Below, piece by piece: positions 1 through 6,287 of a DNA stretch of 8,184 nt. The position numbers and the translations under genes were made by a program. The DNA is taken from contig CALDKP010000408.1 of NCBI GenBank assembly GCA_937898535.1, positions 1-8,184 on the forward strand. The letters run 5' to 3'. Each line of letters starts with the position of its first letter. The stretch's first letter is position 1. Under the pieces are notes generated by a model that saw nothing but the letters and a program-made list of their open reading frames with translations, made no database searches and was not told the origin of the DNA. Origin of the DNA: an uncultured Sphingomonadales bacterium. Lineage in GTDB: Bacteria; Pseudomonadota; Alphaproteobacteria; Sphingomonadales; Sphingomonadaceae.

Positions 1-40
1 AAGCTAGTGACTGGAGTTCAGACGTGTGCTCTTCCGATCT
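1..40. other. Untrimmed Illumina P7-side adapter (artefact)
   Basis: This is not genomic DNA. Bases 7-40 match the reverse strand of the standard TruSeq index-side adapter, ending in CTTCCGATCT at base 40. Bases 1-6 (AAGCTA) are the reverse complement of the first six index bases seen at the other end of the contig. Genomic sequence begins at 41. The adapter lies in frame with the minus-strand acpS fragment and would add a false RSEEHTSELQS tail to its translation. Confidence 0.98.
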
Positions 41-238
41 GGTTCCAACAGCTTTTGAAAAAGCCTCTTTGGCCGCAAAGCGTTTGGCATATGTGCCCGC
101 CCGCGTGAATGGTCGCTTGCCAGCTTTGGCGCGTTCGATGTCGGTAAAGACGCGCTTTTCAAATCGTTCGCCAAAGCGCTCAAGCGAATGTGCGATGCGT
201 TCGATATTACATAGGTCGGAGCCGAGCCCGATTATCAC
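41..238 (-). CDS. acpS: Holo-[acyl carrier protein] synthase AcpS, 3' part missing at contig end
   Basis: AcpS transfers 4'-phosphopantetheine from coenzyme A to a serine of acyl carrier protein, making the active holo form for fatty acid synthesis in the cytosol. Only the first 66 codons are present; the family is usually about 120-140 residues. The visible N-terminus reads IIGLGSDLCNIERI, whose Asp is the family's metal ligand. Further on, AKRFAAKEAFSKAVGT carries the second conserved acidic residue (the Glu of AAKEA). I chose the GTG start at 236-238 because the conserved block begins directly after it and because it overlaps the pdxJ stop (GTGA, 235-238), which implies translational coupling. 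The frame stays open into the adapter at 40, so the break is a contig end and not a mutation. In sphingomonads lepB and rnc commonly follow, but they are outside this window. Confidence 0.93.
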
Positions 239-975
239 CGCGCGAGGTCCATTAACGTCCGCATCTTCCGGACGCTTTCCTCCAGACCGATGAAGATTGC
301 CTCACCAATCAGATAATGCCCGATGTTCAGCTCTGCGAACTGCGGAATGGCGGCGATGGGCTGAACATTTTCAAATGTCAGGCCGTGGCCGGCATGTGGT
401 TCGATGCCATTTTTAGCCGCAAGCGCGGCAGCGTCCGCAATACGGCGAAGCTCTGTTTCGCGTTCTTCGCCTTCGGCATGTGCGTATTTGCCGGTGTGGA
501 ATTCTACGACCGGTGCTTTCAGGCGGATGGCCGCTTCAATCTGCCGCGCGTCCGGTTCAATGAACAAACTCACGCGGATGCCTGCGTCCGCCAGCCGCGT
601 GACGATGGGCGCCAGATGATTGTGCTGCCCAGCGGCATCCAGCCCGCCCTCGGTCGTGCGTTCTTCGCGCCGTTCGGGGACGATGCACGCGGCATGCGGC
701 TTATGCCGAAGCGCGATTTCCAGCATTTCGTCGGTTGCCGCCATTTCCAAGTTAATGGGCAAGCGGATTTCCCGCATAATCGCGTCGAGGTCAGCGTCGC
801 GAATATGCCGGCGGTCTTCGCGCAAATGGACGGTGATGCCATCGCCGCCCGCTGCCTCGACCATATGTGCGGCACGCATCGGATCGGGATGCATTCCGCC
901 ACGCGCATTTCGGATCGTCGCAACATGGTCGATATTGACGCCAAGACGCAGACGAGACGAATGCTCTATCTTCAT
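235..975 (-). CDS. pdxJ: Pyridoxine 5'-phosphate synthase PdxJ
   Basis: PdxJ condenses 3-amino-2-oxopropyl phosphate with 1-deoxy-D-xylulose 5-phosphate to give pyridoxine 5'-phosphate, the ring-closing step of DXP-dependent vitamin B6 synthesis in the cytosol. The 246-residue product matches the family's usual length (about 240) and covers the whole TIM barrel. Visible family blocks are LGVNIDHVATIRNARGG (11-27), GITVHLREDRRHI (46-58), EFHTGKYA (158-165), HAGHGLTFENV (194-204) and LNIGHYLIGEAIFIGL (216-231). By alignment to E. coli PdxJ the catalytic residues His45, Glu72 and His193 correspond to His50, Glu77 and His197, all present. The ATG at 973-975 overlaps the pyrE stop as ATGA, and the stop overlaps the acpS GTG, so the gene sits in a tightly coupled three-gene operon. 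Nothing looks broken. Confidence 0.97.
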   Translation of the reverse strand: MKIEHSSRLRLGVNIDHVATIRNARGGMHPDPMRAAHMVEAAGGDGITVHLREDRRHIRDADLDAIMREIRLPINLEMAATDEMLEIALRHKPHAACIVPERREERTTEGGLDAAGQHNHLAPIVTRLADAGIRVSLFIEPDARQIEAAIRLKAPVVEFHTGKYAHAEGEERETELRRIADAAALAAKNGIEPHAGHGLTFENVQPIAAIPQFAELNIGHYLIGEAIFIGLEESVRKMRTLMDLAR

Positions 976-1553
976 AGCTTACGGCTACCGGGCTTTACCG
1001 CCTCGGTCGCAGCCAATTCGGGCGGCAATTCATCTGGCGCATAGGTTGGAAAGTTCAGCTGAATCAGCGGGAAGAACGGTACGCCGAGGTCGACAGTGCC
1101 TGCCGAACGGTCCACCACCGCGCCAGCGGCGATGACATGACCGCCTGCGGCTTCGATCGCAGCGATCGCTTCACGCGATGATAGGCCGGTCGTTACGACA
1201 TCTTCCATCATCAAGATTTTGGTGCCTGGTGCGATCGTAAATCCGCGGCGCAGACCAAAGACACCATCGGGGCGTTCCACGAACATCGCATCAACGCCAA
1301 GCGCCCGACCCATTTCATGGCCGATGATCAGGCCACCCATGGCCGGGGAAATGACAGCTTGGATCTCGTTTCGCAGCTCGCGCGGCATTTTTTGGGTCAG
1401 CGCCAAGGCAATGCGCCCCGCACGCTCGGGGTTCATCAGCAGGCGTGCGCACTGAAGATAATAGGCACTGTGGCGGCCGGACGACAGCAGGAAATGTCCT
1501 TCGAGCAGTGCGTCGACGCTACGGAATTCAGATAATATTTCATCTTCGGTCAT
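972..1553 (-). CDS. pyrE: Orotate phosphoribosyltransferase PyrE
   Basis: PyrE transfers the phosphoribosyl group of PRPP to orotate, giving orotidine 5'-monophosphate, the fifth step of de novo pyrimidine synthesis. The product is 193 residues, normal for the family. The substrate region GHFLLSSGRHSAYYLQCARL lies at residues 19-38. The PRPP-binding loop MMEDVVTTGLSS (115-126) has the acidic pair Glu117-Asp118 followed by the Thr-Thr-Gly turn typical of type I phosphoribosyltransferases. The frame stays open another 30 codons upstream to an ATG at 1641-1643, but that extension (rich in Cys, His and Arg) has no family resemblance. I therefore chose the ATG at 1551-1553, giving MTEDEILSEF. The only purine-rich stretch upstream, AGGAAAAA, is rather far from this start, so the ribosome site is weak. 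The gene is the first of the pyrE-pdxJ-acpS operon and is divergent from coxB. Confidence 0.96.
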   Translation of the reverse strand: MTEDEILSEFRSVDALLEGHFLLSSGRHSAYYLQCARLLMNPERAGRIALALTQKMPRELRNEIQAVISPAMGGLIIGHEMGRALGVDAMFVERPDGVFGLRRGFTIAPGTKILMMEDVVTTGLSSREAIAAIEAAGGHVIAAGAVVDRSAGTVDLGVPFFPLIQLNFPTYAPDELPPELAATEAVKPGSRKL

Positions 1554-1672
1554 GATTGGGAGATTTTTCCTGGCTGGCGAATGTTGTGTTTTGCATCTTC
1601 CGTTTAGCGGATTGCAACGCAAATAGGTAGAAGAGTGGAGCAATTAAATGCTAAAAATCATGAATCGACCGC

Positions 1673-1701
1673 TTGAGGGTTCAGATAAGCGCGCCTATAG
1701 G
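1673..1701 (+). promoter_or_regulatory. Predicted sigma70 promoter of the cox operon
   Basis: TTGAGG (1673-1678) and TATAGG (1696-1701) match the -35 and -10 consensus at four of six positions each, with an ideal 17-base spacer. Transcription would start near 1708, about 75 bases before coxB. The -10 box lies inside the imperfect palindrome at 1689-1707, so a protein binding that palindrome would cover the promoter. This is prediction from sequence only. Confidence 0.5.
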
Positions 1702-1707
1702 TCGCGC
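1689..1707. repeat. Imperfect palindrome overlapping the cox -10 box
   Basis: Arms GCGCG (1689-1693) and CGCGC (1703-1707) flank the perfect palindrome CCTATAGG (1694-1701), with one extra T at 1702. The dyad is centred on the predicted -10 box. It could be an operator or simply a GC-rich frame around a promoter; the sequence does not match a regulator site that I recognise. Confidence 0.5.
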
Positions 1708-1711
1708 GAGT

Positions 1712-1735
1712 CCGGCCCCTCAGCGGGGGGTCAGG
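1712..1735 (+). promoter_or_regulatory. GC-rich stem-loop in the coxB 5' leader
   Basis: GGCCCC (1714-1719) pairs with GGGGTC (1727-1732), with one G-T pair. CC at 1712-1713 pairs with GG at 1734-1735 across a bulged A at 1733. The loop is about seven bases. No T tract follows, so it is not an intrinsic terminator. It lies just after the predicted start site, where it could stabilise the cox mRNA or act in leader control. Confidence 0.45.
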
Positions 1736-1781
1736 CCTACGCAATATTTCTGCGTCGCACCAAGAATACGGGGCTAAATTG

Positions 1782-2897
1782 ATGATTATGTTGAAGAAAT
1801 TTCTGGTTGTAATGGCTGCCATGGCAATGCCGTCATTGGCATTGGCGCAGCCTGCGAATCCCGCGCCTGCGCCAGTCACGAAAGAAGTGGCTGCACCGGT
1901 TGTAGCAACGCCAGCCGCAGCAGCACCTGTTGCCGCTGAAGCAGAAGCAGCGCCAGCCGCTGCCGCTGCGCCGAAATCGATGGATGGCTCGCTTCCTGGC
2001 TACACGCCAATGCGTCCTGATTATGCCAACAGCGTCGGTATGCCGAAGCCGAAGGAAGTCGATTTTCAGGAACAGTTCAGCGACAACGGTCAATATGCGA
2101 AATGGATTAACAACGCCATTTTGTTGCCAATCATCACGATTATTTCGCTCTTCGTTCTGGGGTTGCTGCTTTGGGTAATCGTGCGCTTCAATCGCCGCGC
2201 AAACCCGGTCCCGTCAAAAACGACGCATAACACCTTCATTGAGGTCGTTTGGACGTTGGTTCCAGTCCTCATCCTTCTTGGCATTGCCTACCCATCGCTC
2301 GACTTGCTTGCCAAGCAGTTTAAGCCAGCGCCGGCAGAAGCAGTGACCATTAAGGCAACTGGCTATCAATGGTATTGGGGTTACACCTATCCTGACCATG
2401 GCGGCTTTGAAGTTGTGTCCAACATGCTCAAAGAGCAAGGCGACGTTGCCAAGGGTGAGCGCTTCCGTACCGAAAATGACGGTCCCAAGCTGATGGCCGC
2501 CGATAATCGTATGGTCGTACCAGCGGGCGTTCCGCTCCGCATTCAGACAACGGCTGCAGACGTAATCCACGCTTTCGCCGTCCCATCGCTTTGGTTCAAG
2601 CTTGATGCCGTGCCCGGCCGTTTGAACGAAAAGTCGCTGACGATTACGAAGCCAGGCGTGTATTTCGGACAATGTTCGGAGCTTTGCGGTGCACGGCATG
2701 CTTTCATGCCAATCGTTGTAGAAGCGCTGCCACCAGAAAAGTTTGCTGCATGGGTTAAGGCGCAAGGCGGTACGATGCCCGGCGCTGAAAAGCCTGCTCC
2801 AGCAGCAGCACCAGCCGTAGCTGCCCCCGCAGCTGCTGCAGGAACTGCACCAGCCACTGACTCAGCCGCTGCCCCTGCCGCAGCGCCAACCAAGTAA
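1782..2897 (+). CDS. coxB: Cytochrome c oxidase subunit II (CuA subunit)
   Basis: Subunit II accepts electrons from cytochrome c at the periplasmic face and passes them through its binuclear CuA centre to heme a in subunit I. The 371-residue product has, in order: a signal peptide (1-22, ending ALA before Gln23), an Ala/Pro-rich linker (about 23-66), two membrane helices (about 112-134 and 153-174), the aromatic electron-entry patch GYQWYWGY (194-201), the cupredoxin domain, and another Ala/Pro-rich tail (about 333-371). All CuA ligands are present: His263, Cys298, Glu300 (backbone), Cys302, His306 and Met309, the last five in CSELCGARHAFM. I chose the ATG at 1782 because GGGG lies 8 bases upstream; a TTG at 1779 and an ATG at 1788 are in frame alternatives that would change little. 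No cytochrome c domain is fused, so this is aa3-type and not caa3-type. coxA follows after 13 bases. Confidence 0.97.
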   Translation: MIMLKKFLVVMAAMAMPSLALAQPANPAPAPVTKEVAAPVVATPAAAAPVAAEAEAAPAAAAAPKSMDGSLPGYTPMRPDYANSVGMPKPKEVDFQEQFSDNGQYAKWINNAILLPIITIISLFVLGLLLWVIVRFNRRANPVPSKTTHNTFIEVVWTLVPVLILLGIAYPSLDLLAKQFKPAPAEAVTIKATGYQWYWGYTYPDHGGFEVVSNMLKEQGDVAKGERFRTENDGPKLMAADNRMVVPAGVPLRIQTTAADVIHAFAVPSLWFKLDAVPGRLNEKSLTITKPGVYFGQCSELCGARHAFMPIVVEALPPEKFAAWVKAQGGTMPGAEKPAPAAAPAVAAPAAAAGTAPATDSAAAPAAAPTK

Positions 2898-2910
2898 AAA
2901 GGCCAGACTG

Positions 2911-4578
2911 ATGACCACGATTGCCGCAACAGGTACAGACCTCCACGCGCATGACCATCATGACGCGGATCATAAGCCAGCCTTCTTCGCGCGCTGGTTT
3001 ATGTCGACCAACCACAAGGATATCGGCACGCTCTATTTGATCTTTGCGATTTTCGCAGGGATCGTCGGCGGCGCGATTTCAGGCCTCATGCGCCTTGAGC
3101 TCGCCGCGCCGGGTATTCAGTATCTTCAAGGCTGGGCATCAATGATGGCCGGCAAGGAAGCGTCTTTGGACGAAGCCTATCACATGTGGAATGTGCTGAT
3201 CACCGCCCACGGGCTGATCATGGTGTTCTTCATGGTCATGCCAGCCATTATCGGTGGTTTCGGCAACTGGTTCGTGCCGCTCATGATTGGTGCGCCAGAC
3301 ATGGCGTTCCCCCGTATGAACAATGTCAGCTTCTGGCTGACGGTTGTTGCGTTCATTATGTTGCTGGGCTCCAGCTTTGTACCCGGTGGTACGGGCCTTG
3401 GTGCAGGCACAGGCTGGACAGTATACGCACCGCTTTCGACCTCCGGCTCCGTTGGACCTGCGGTTGATATGGCGATCTTCTCGCTTCACCTTGCAGGTGC
3501 TGCATCGATCCTTGGTGCGATCAACTTCATCACGACCATCTTCAATATGCGTGCCCCCGGCATGACGCTGCATAAAATGCCGCTGTTTGTCTGGTCCGTG
3601 CTTGTGACCGCATTCCTTCTGTTGCTCGCATTGCCGGTATTGGCTGCTGCCATCACGATGCTTCTAGTCGACCGTAACTTTGGCGGTGCATTCTTTGATG
3701 CGGCCGCCGGCGGTGACCCTGTATTGTATCAGCATCTGTTCTGGTTCTTCGGGCACCCTGAAGTGTACATCATGATCTTGCCAGGCTTTGGCATCATCAG
3801 CCAGATCGTTGCGACGTTCAGCCGCAAGCCTGTCTTCGGTTATCTCGGCATGGCTTATGCCATGGTCGCAATCGGTGTCGTTGGCTTCGTCGTTTGGGCG
3901 CACCACATGTTCACCACGGGCATGAGCGTTGACATGAAGATGTACTTCACAGCGGCAACGATGGTGATTGCGGTGCCAACCGGCATCAAGATCTTCAGCT
4001 GGATCGCCACCATGTGGGGCGGTTCGGTCAGCTTCAAAACGCCGATGGTTTGGGCAATGGGCTTCATCTTCATGTTCACCGTTGGTGGCGTGACTGGTGT
4101 TGTGCTCGCCAACGGCGGTCTCGACGACAATCTGCACGACACATATTATGTTGTCGCCCACTTCCATTATGTGTTGTCGCTTGGTGCGGTCTTCTCGCTC
4201 TTCGCCGGCTTCTATTACTGGTTTGGCAAGATGTCGGGTCGTCACCTGAACGAATTTTTGGGCCATCTGCACTTCTGGGTGTTCTTCATTGGCGTGAACG
4301 TATTGTTCTTCCCAATGCACTTCCTCGGAAACTCCGGCATGCCACGTCGTTACCCCGATTATCCAGAAGCCTTCGCTTACTGGAATGGTGTGGCATCGAC
4401 TGGCTATGCCATCATGGCTGTCGGTATCCTGATATTCTTCGTCAACGTGATCTGGTCTTTGTTGGCCGGTCGCCGCGCGGAAGACAATTATTGGGGTGAA
4501 GGCGCGACAACGCTTGAGTGGACGCTGACAAGCCCTCCACCATATCACCAGTTCGAAACGCTGCCGGTTATCAAGTAA
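2911..4578 (+). CDS. coxA: Cytochrome c oxidase subunit I (aa3-type catalytic subunit)
   Basis: This is the catalytic inner-membrane subunit, which reduces O2 to water at heme a3/CuB and pumps protons. The 555-residue product has the usual length and about 12 membrane helices. Heme a is bound by His100 and His419, and heme a3 by His417 (VAHFHYV). CuB is bound by His282, His331 and His332, and Tyr286 in GHPEVY is the Tyr that cross-links to His282. The D channel is intact, with Asp130 (GAPDMAFPRMNN) and Glu284. The K channel has Lys360 (PTGIK). Arg479-Arg480 are the heme propionate pair. The HPEVY signature places it in the A1 class of heme-copper oxidases. The N-terminus (residues 11-21) is His/Asp-rich. 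AAAAAGG lies upstream of the ATG at a suitable distance. The stop codon sits inside the stem of an 8-bp inverted repeat (see 4563-4613). Confidence 0.99.
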   Translation: MTTIAATGTDLHAHDHHDADHKPAFFARWFMSTNHKDIGTLYLIFAIFAGIVGGAISGLMRLELAAPGIQYLQGWASMMAGKEASLDEAYHMWNVLITAHGLIMVFFMVMPAIIGGFGNWFVPLMIGAPDMAFPRMNNVSFWLTVVAFIMLLGSSFVPGGTGLGAGTGWTVYAPLSTSGSVGPAVDMAIFSLHLAGAASILGAINFITTIFNMRAPGMTLHKMPLFVWSVLVTAFLLLLALPVLAAAITMLLVDRNFGGAFFDAAAGGDPVLYQHLFWFFGHPEVYIMILPGFGIISQIVATFSRKPVFGYLGMAYAMVAIGVVGFVVWAHHMFTTGMSVDMKMYFTAATMVIAVPTGIKIFSWIATMWGGSVSFKTPMVWAMGFIFMFTVGGVTGVVLANGGLDDNLHDTYYVVAHFHYVLSLGAVFSLFAGFYYWFGKMSGRHLNEFLGHLHFWVFFIGVNVLFFPMHFLGNSGMPRRYPDYPEAFAYWNGVASTGYAIMAVGILIFFVNVIWSLLAGRRAEDNYWGEGATTLEWTLTSPPPYHQFETLPVIK

Positions 4579-4613
4579 CCGGCGGCGGTTCGCCGCTTCA
4601 AAGCTTTAAGGCG
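4563..4613 (+). repeat. Overlapping dyads at the coxA/ctaB junction
   Basis: GCCGGTTA (4563-4570) and TAACCGGC (4576-4583) form a perfect 8-bp stem with a 5-base loop; the coxA TAA stop (4576-4578) is the start of the right arm. A second perfect stem, GCGGCG (4582-4587) with CGCCGC (4591-4596), has a 3-base loop and overlaps the first, so the two cannot both form fully. A looser third dyad (4594-4613) centres on AAAGCTTT. No T run follows, so these are not intrinsic terminators. mRNA stabilisation or processing between the oxidase genes and ctaB is a reasonable guess. Confidence 0.7.
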
Positions 4614-4626
4614 TTTGGATACGGAC

Positions 4627-5532
4627 ATGACAACCGCAGCGCGTGACATATTAATGCCCGCCGAATGGCGTGACTTCTGGGCTTTAACCAAGCCCAGAGT
4701 TATGTCGCTTGTCGTATTCACCGCCTTATGTGGTCTGCTGGCCGCGCCTGGCAATATCCATCCCATCATCGCCTTTACGGCGGTCCTGTGCATTGCCCTC
4801 GGCGCCGGTGCATGTGGTTCGCTGAACCAATGGTACGAAGCCGATGTCGACGCCAAAATGGCGCGGACAGCTCAGCGGCCATTGCCCGCCGGACGAATGG
4901 ATCGTGCGGCAGCGTTGCACTTCGGCGTCGGCCTTGCGGCCTTTTCCGTCGGCATCATGGGTGTTGCCGTAAACTGGCTGTCGGCCGGTTTGCTGGCTTT
5001 CTCGATATTCTTTTATTCCATCGTCTACACAATCTGGCTCAAGCCCAACACGCCGCAAAATATCGTTATCGGCGGCGCTGCAGGCGCATTCCCGCCGGTC
5101 ATTGGATGGGCCGCCGTCACCGGTGATGTGACTTTCCTGCCGGTCTTGCTCTTCACCATCATCTTCTTGTGGACCCCGCCGCATTTCTGGGCGTTGGCGC
5201 TGTTTATGAAGACCGATTACGGCGCAGCGGGCATCCCGATGCTGCCCAATGTGAAGGGTCAGCGCGTCACGCGTAACCAGATATTTGGGTATAGCTTTCC
5301 CATGGCGGGTGCGGCGATATTGCCTTTCATCTTGGGCGATAGCGGCTGGCTATATGGTGCAGCTTCCATGCTGTTGAGCGGGGTATTCCTTATCCTTGCA
5401 TTCCGGGTCTGGCAAAATGAAGCAACCGATGCCGCGGCGATGAAGCCCGAGAAGCAGCTTTTCGCTTTCTCCATCCTGTATCTGTTTCTTTTGTTCGCTC
5501 TGTTTGCTTTTGATCGTATGGTGACCGCATGA
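4627..5532 (+). CDS. ctaB: Heme O synthase (protoheme IX farnesyltransferase) CtaB
   Basis: CtaB attaches a farnesyl group to heme B, making heme O, which CtaA then converts to the heme A of this oxidase. It is an inner-membrane UbiA-family prenyltransferase. The 301-residue product has the family's usual length and eight or nine hydrophobic segments. The first prenyl-diphosphate/Mg site is NQWYEADVDAKMARTAQRP from Asn67, with Glu71 where many homologues have Asp, followed by Asp73 and Asp75. The second site region includes YTIWLKPNTPQN (134-145) and WTPPHFWALALF..DYGAAGIPMLP (182-207). I chose the ATG at 4627. A TTG 12 bases upstream is in frame but lies only 3 bases after TAAGG. GGA at 4617-4619 gives a modest ribosome site for 4627. 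Its stop overlaps the next start as ATGA (5529-5532). Confidence 0.97.
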   Translation: MTTAARDILMPAEWRDFWALTKPRVMSLVVFTALCGLLAAPGNIHPIIAFTAVLCIALGAGACGSLNQWYEADVDAKMARTAQRPLPAGRMDRAAALHFGVGLAAFSVGIMGVAVNWLSAGLLAFSIFFYSIVYTIWLKPNTPQNIVIGGAAGAFPPVIGWAAVTGDVTFLPVLLFTIIFLWTPPHFWALALFMKTDYGAAGIPMLPNVKGQRVTRNQIFGYSFPMAGAAILPFILGDSGWLYGAASMLLSGVFLILAFRVWQNEATDAAAMKPEKQLFAFSILYLFLLFALFAFDRMVTA

Positions 5533-5684
5533 CCCAGCCTGACCAATCGCCCTATACCGCCGAAGAAACCGCGCTTATCCGGAAACGCCAAGCGGCGCGG
5601 TCGCGCGTCATGGGCGTCGCCCTCGTTGGCTTGTGCATATTATTCTTTCTGATCACTGTCGCAAAAGTCGGGGTCTGGGGCTGA
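5529..5684 (+). CDS. Small CoxF-like single-pass membrane protein
   Basis: This 51-residue product begins MTQPDQSPYTAEET, continues with a basic stretch (IRKRQAARSR, 17-26), and ends with one hydrophobic helix (about 28-45) and the tail KVGVWG. By the positive-inside rule the N-terminus would face the cytoplasm. The gene overlaps ctaB by ATGA at its start and ctaG by one base at its end (TGATG, 5682-5686), which strongly argues that it is translated. Alphaproteobacterial cox operons often carry a small protein called CoxF between ctaB and ctaG, and the basic-then-hydrophobic layout and the position agree. The molecular role is not established to my knowledge; an assembly or small accessory subunit role is inference. 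Assignment to CoxF rests mainly on position. Confidence 0.8.
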   Translation: MTQPDQSPYTAEETALIRKRQAARSRVMGVALVGLCILFFLITVAKVGVWG

Positions 5685-6250
5685 TGGCCATTTCGAACGC
5701 GAAAACCGGACTTTTGGCAGGCGCGCTTGCGGTCTCAATGGTTGGCGTCGGCTTTGCGGCCGTTCCCCTGTATCGCCTGTTTTGTCAGGTGACGGGGTTC
5801 GGTGGAACCACGATGCGGGTTGATGCGGCGCAAGCGGCTACCGTATCCGTCACGAACAAATCCATTGTTGTCCGTTTTGACGCCAATCATCGCGGTGACT
5901 TGCCGTGGGAATTCAAACCGGAACGCCCGACCGACACGGTCAGCATCGGCGCGAAAGATATGTCGATCTTCTTGGCAAAAAATCTGTCGAGCGAAGCTGT
6001 GACGGGGACGGCAACGTTTAACGTCACGCCGGCGCTCGCGGGCAAATATTTCAACAAAATACAGTGCTTTTGCTTCACCGAACAGACACTTAAGCCCGGT
6101 GAACAAGTTAGAATGCCGGTCTTATATTATGTCGATCCAAAGATCATGACCGATCCAGAAACCAAAGACATTGAAGAAATTACACTTAGCTACACATTCT
6201 ACCCAGTGGAAAAGCCAAACACGGTGGACCCGCAGGCGAACGGAAGCTAA
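5684..6250 (+). CDS. ctaG: Cytochrome c oxidase assembly protein CtaG/Cox11 (CuB chaperone)
   Basis: CtaG/Cox11 delivers copper to the CuB site of subunit I. It is anchored by one N-terminal helix, with a periplasmic immunoglobulin-like copper-binding domain. The 188-residue product has the normal bacterial length. The membrane helix is at about residues 10-28, followed by VPLYRLFCQVTGFGGTT with the conserved Cys34. The copper motif CFCFTEQ has Cys128 and Cys130, and LKPGEQVRMPVLYYVDP follows, as is standard for the family. The start at 5684 (MAISNAKTGLL) shares one base with the stop of the small upstream gene. The frame is open further upstream, but only through that gene's coding sequence. 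All three functional cysteines are present. The gap to coxC is 37 bases. Confidence 0.97.
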   Translation: MAISNAKTGLLAGALAVSMVGVGFAAVPLYRLFCQVTGFGGTTMRVDAAQAATVSVTNKSIVVRFDANHRGDLPWEFKPERPTDTVSIGAKDMSIFLAKNLSSEAVTGTATFNVTPALAGKYFNKIQCFCFTEQTLKPGEQVRMPVLYYVDPKIMTDPETKDIEEITLSYTFYPVEKPNTVDPQANGS

Positions 6251-6287
6251 GGCAAACTTACCACGTTAAGACTACAGGGAATTGACC

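Larger units (their letters stand above)
1554..1778. promoter_or_regulatory. Divergent intergenic region between pyrE and coxB
   Basis: This 225-base gap must hold the promoters of two operons that point away from each other. The coxB-proximal half contains a good sigma70-like promoter, a palindrome and a leader hairpin, listed separately. On the pyrE side I found no convincing -35/-10 pair; the AT-rich stretch at about 1640-1665 is the likeliest zone. A short perfect dyad, TTGC-AAC-GCAA (1612-1622), is the only other symmetric element. I see no RNA gene and no reading frame worth calling here. Confidence 0.7.

Noticed and set aside
316..1044. A 242-codon plus-strand open frame opposite pdxJ and the end of pyrE.
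   Set aside because: It runs across two well-recognised minus-strand genes with intact catalytic residues and shows no family resemblance.
1551..1643. A possible 30-residue N-terminal extension of PyrE.
   Set aside because: Orotate phosphoribosyltransferases start close to the MTEDEIL position; the extension looks like translated leader sequence.
2214..2765. A 183-codon minus-strand open frame inside coxB.
   Set aside because: It is a shadow of the conserved CuA domain frame, with no start context or recognisable domain.
2790..2890. A possible frameshift or assembly error in the GC-rich Ala/Pro tail of coxB.
   Set aside because: The frame stays open to a sensible stop 13 bases before coxA, and the Ala/Pro composition is even through the tail.
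3664..4548. A 294-codon open frame antisense to coxA.
   Set aside because: It mirrors a fully conserved coxA frame. Its translation is rich in His, Glu and Arg, as expected from the complement of membrane-protein codons, and it has no recognisable domain or ribosome site.
4576..4600. An intrinsic terminator after coxA.
   Set aside because: The hairpins are strong but only two T residues follow, and ctaB continues the operon in the same direction.
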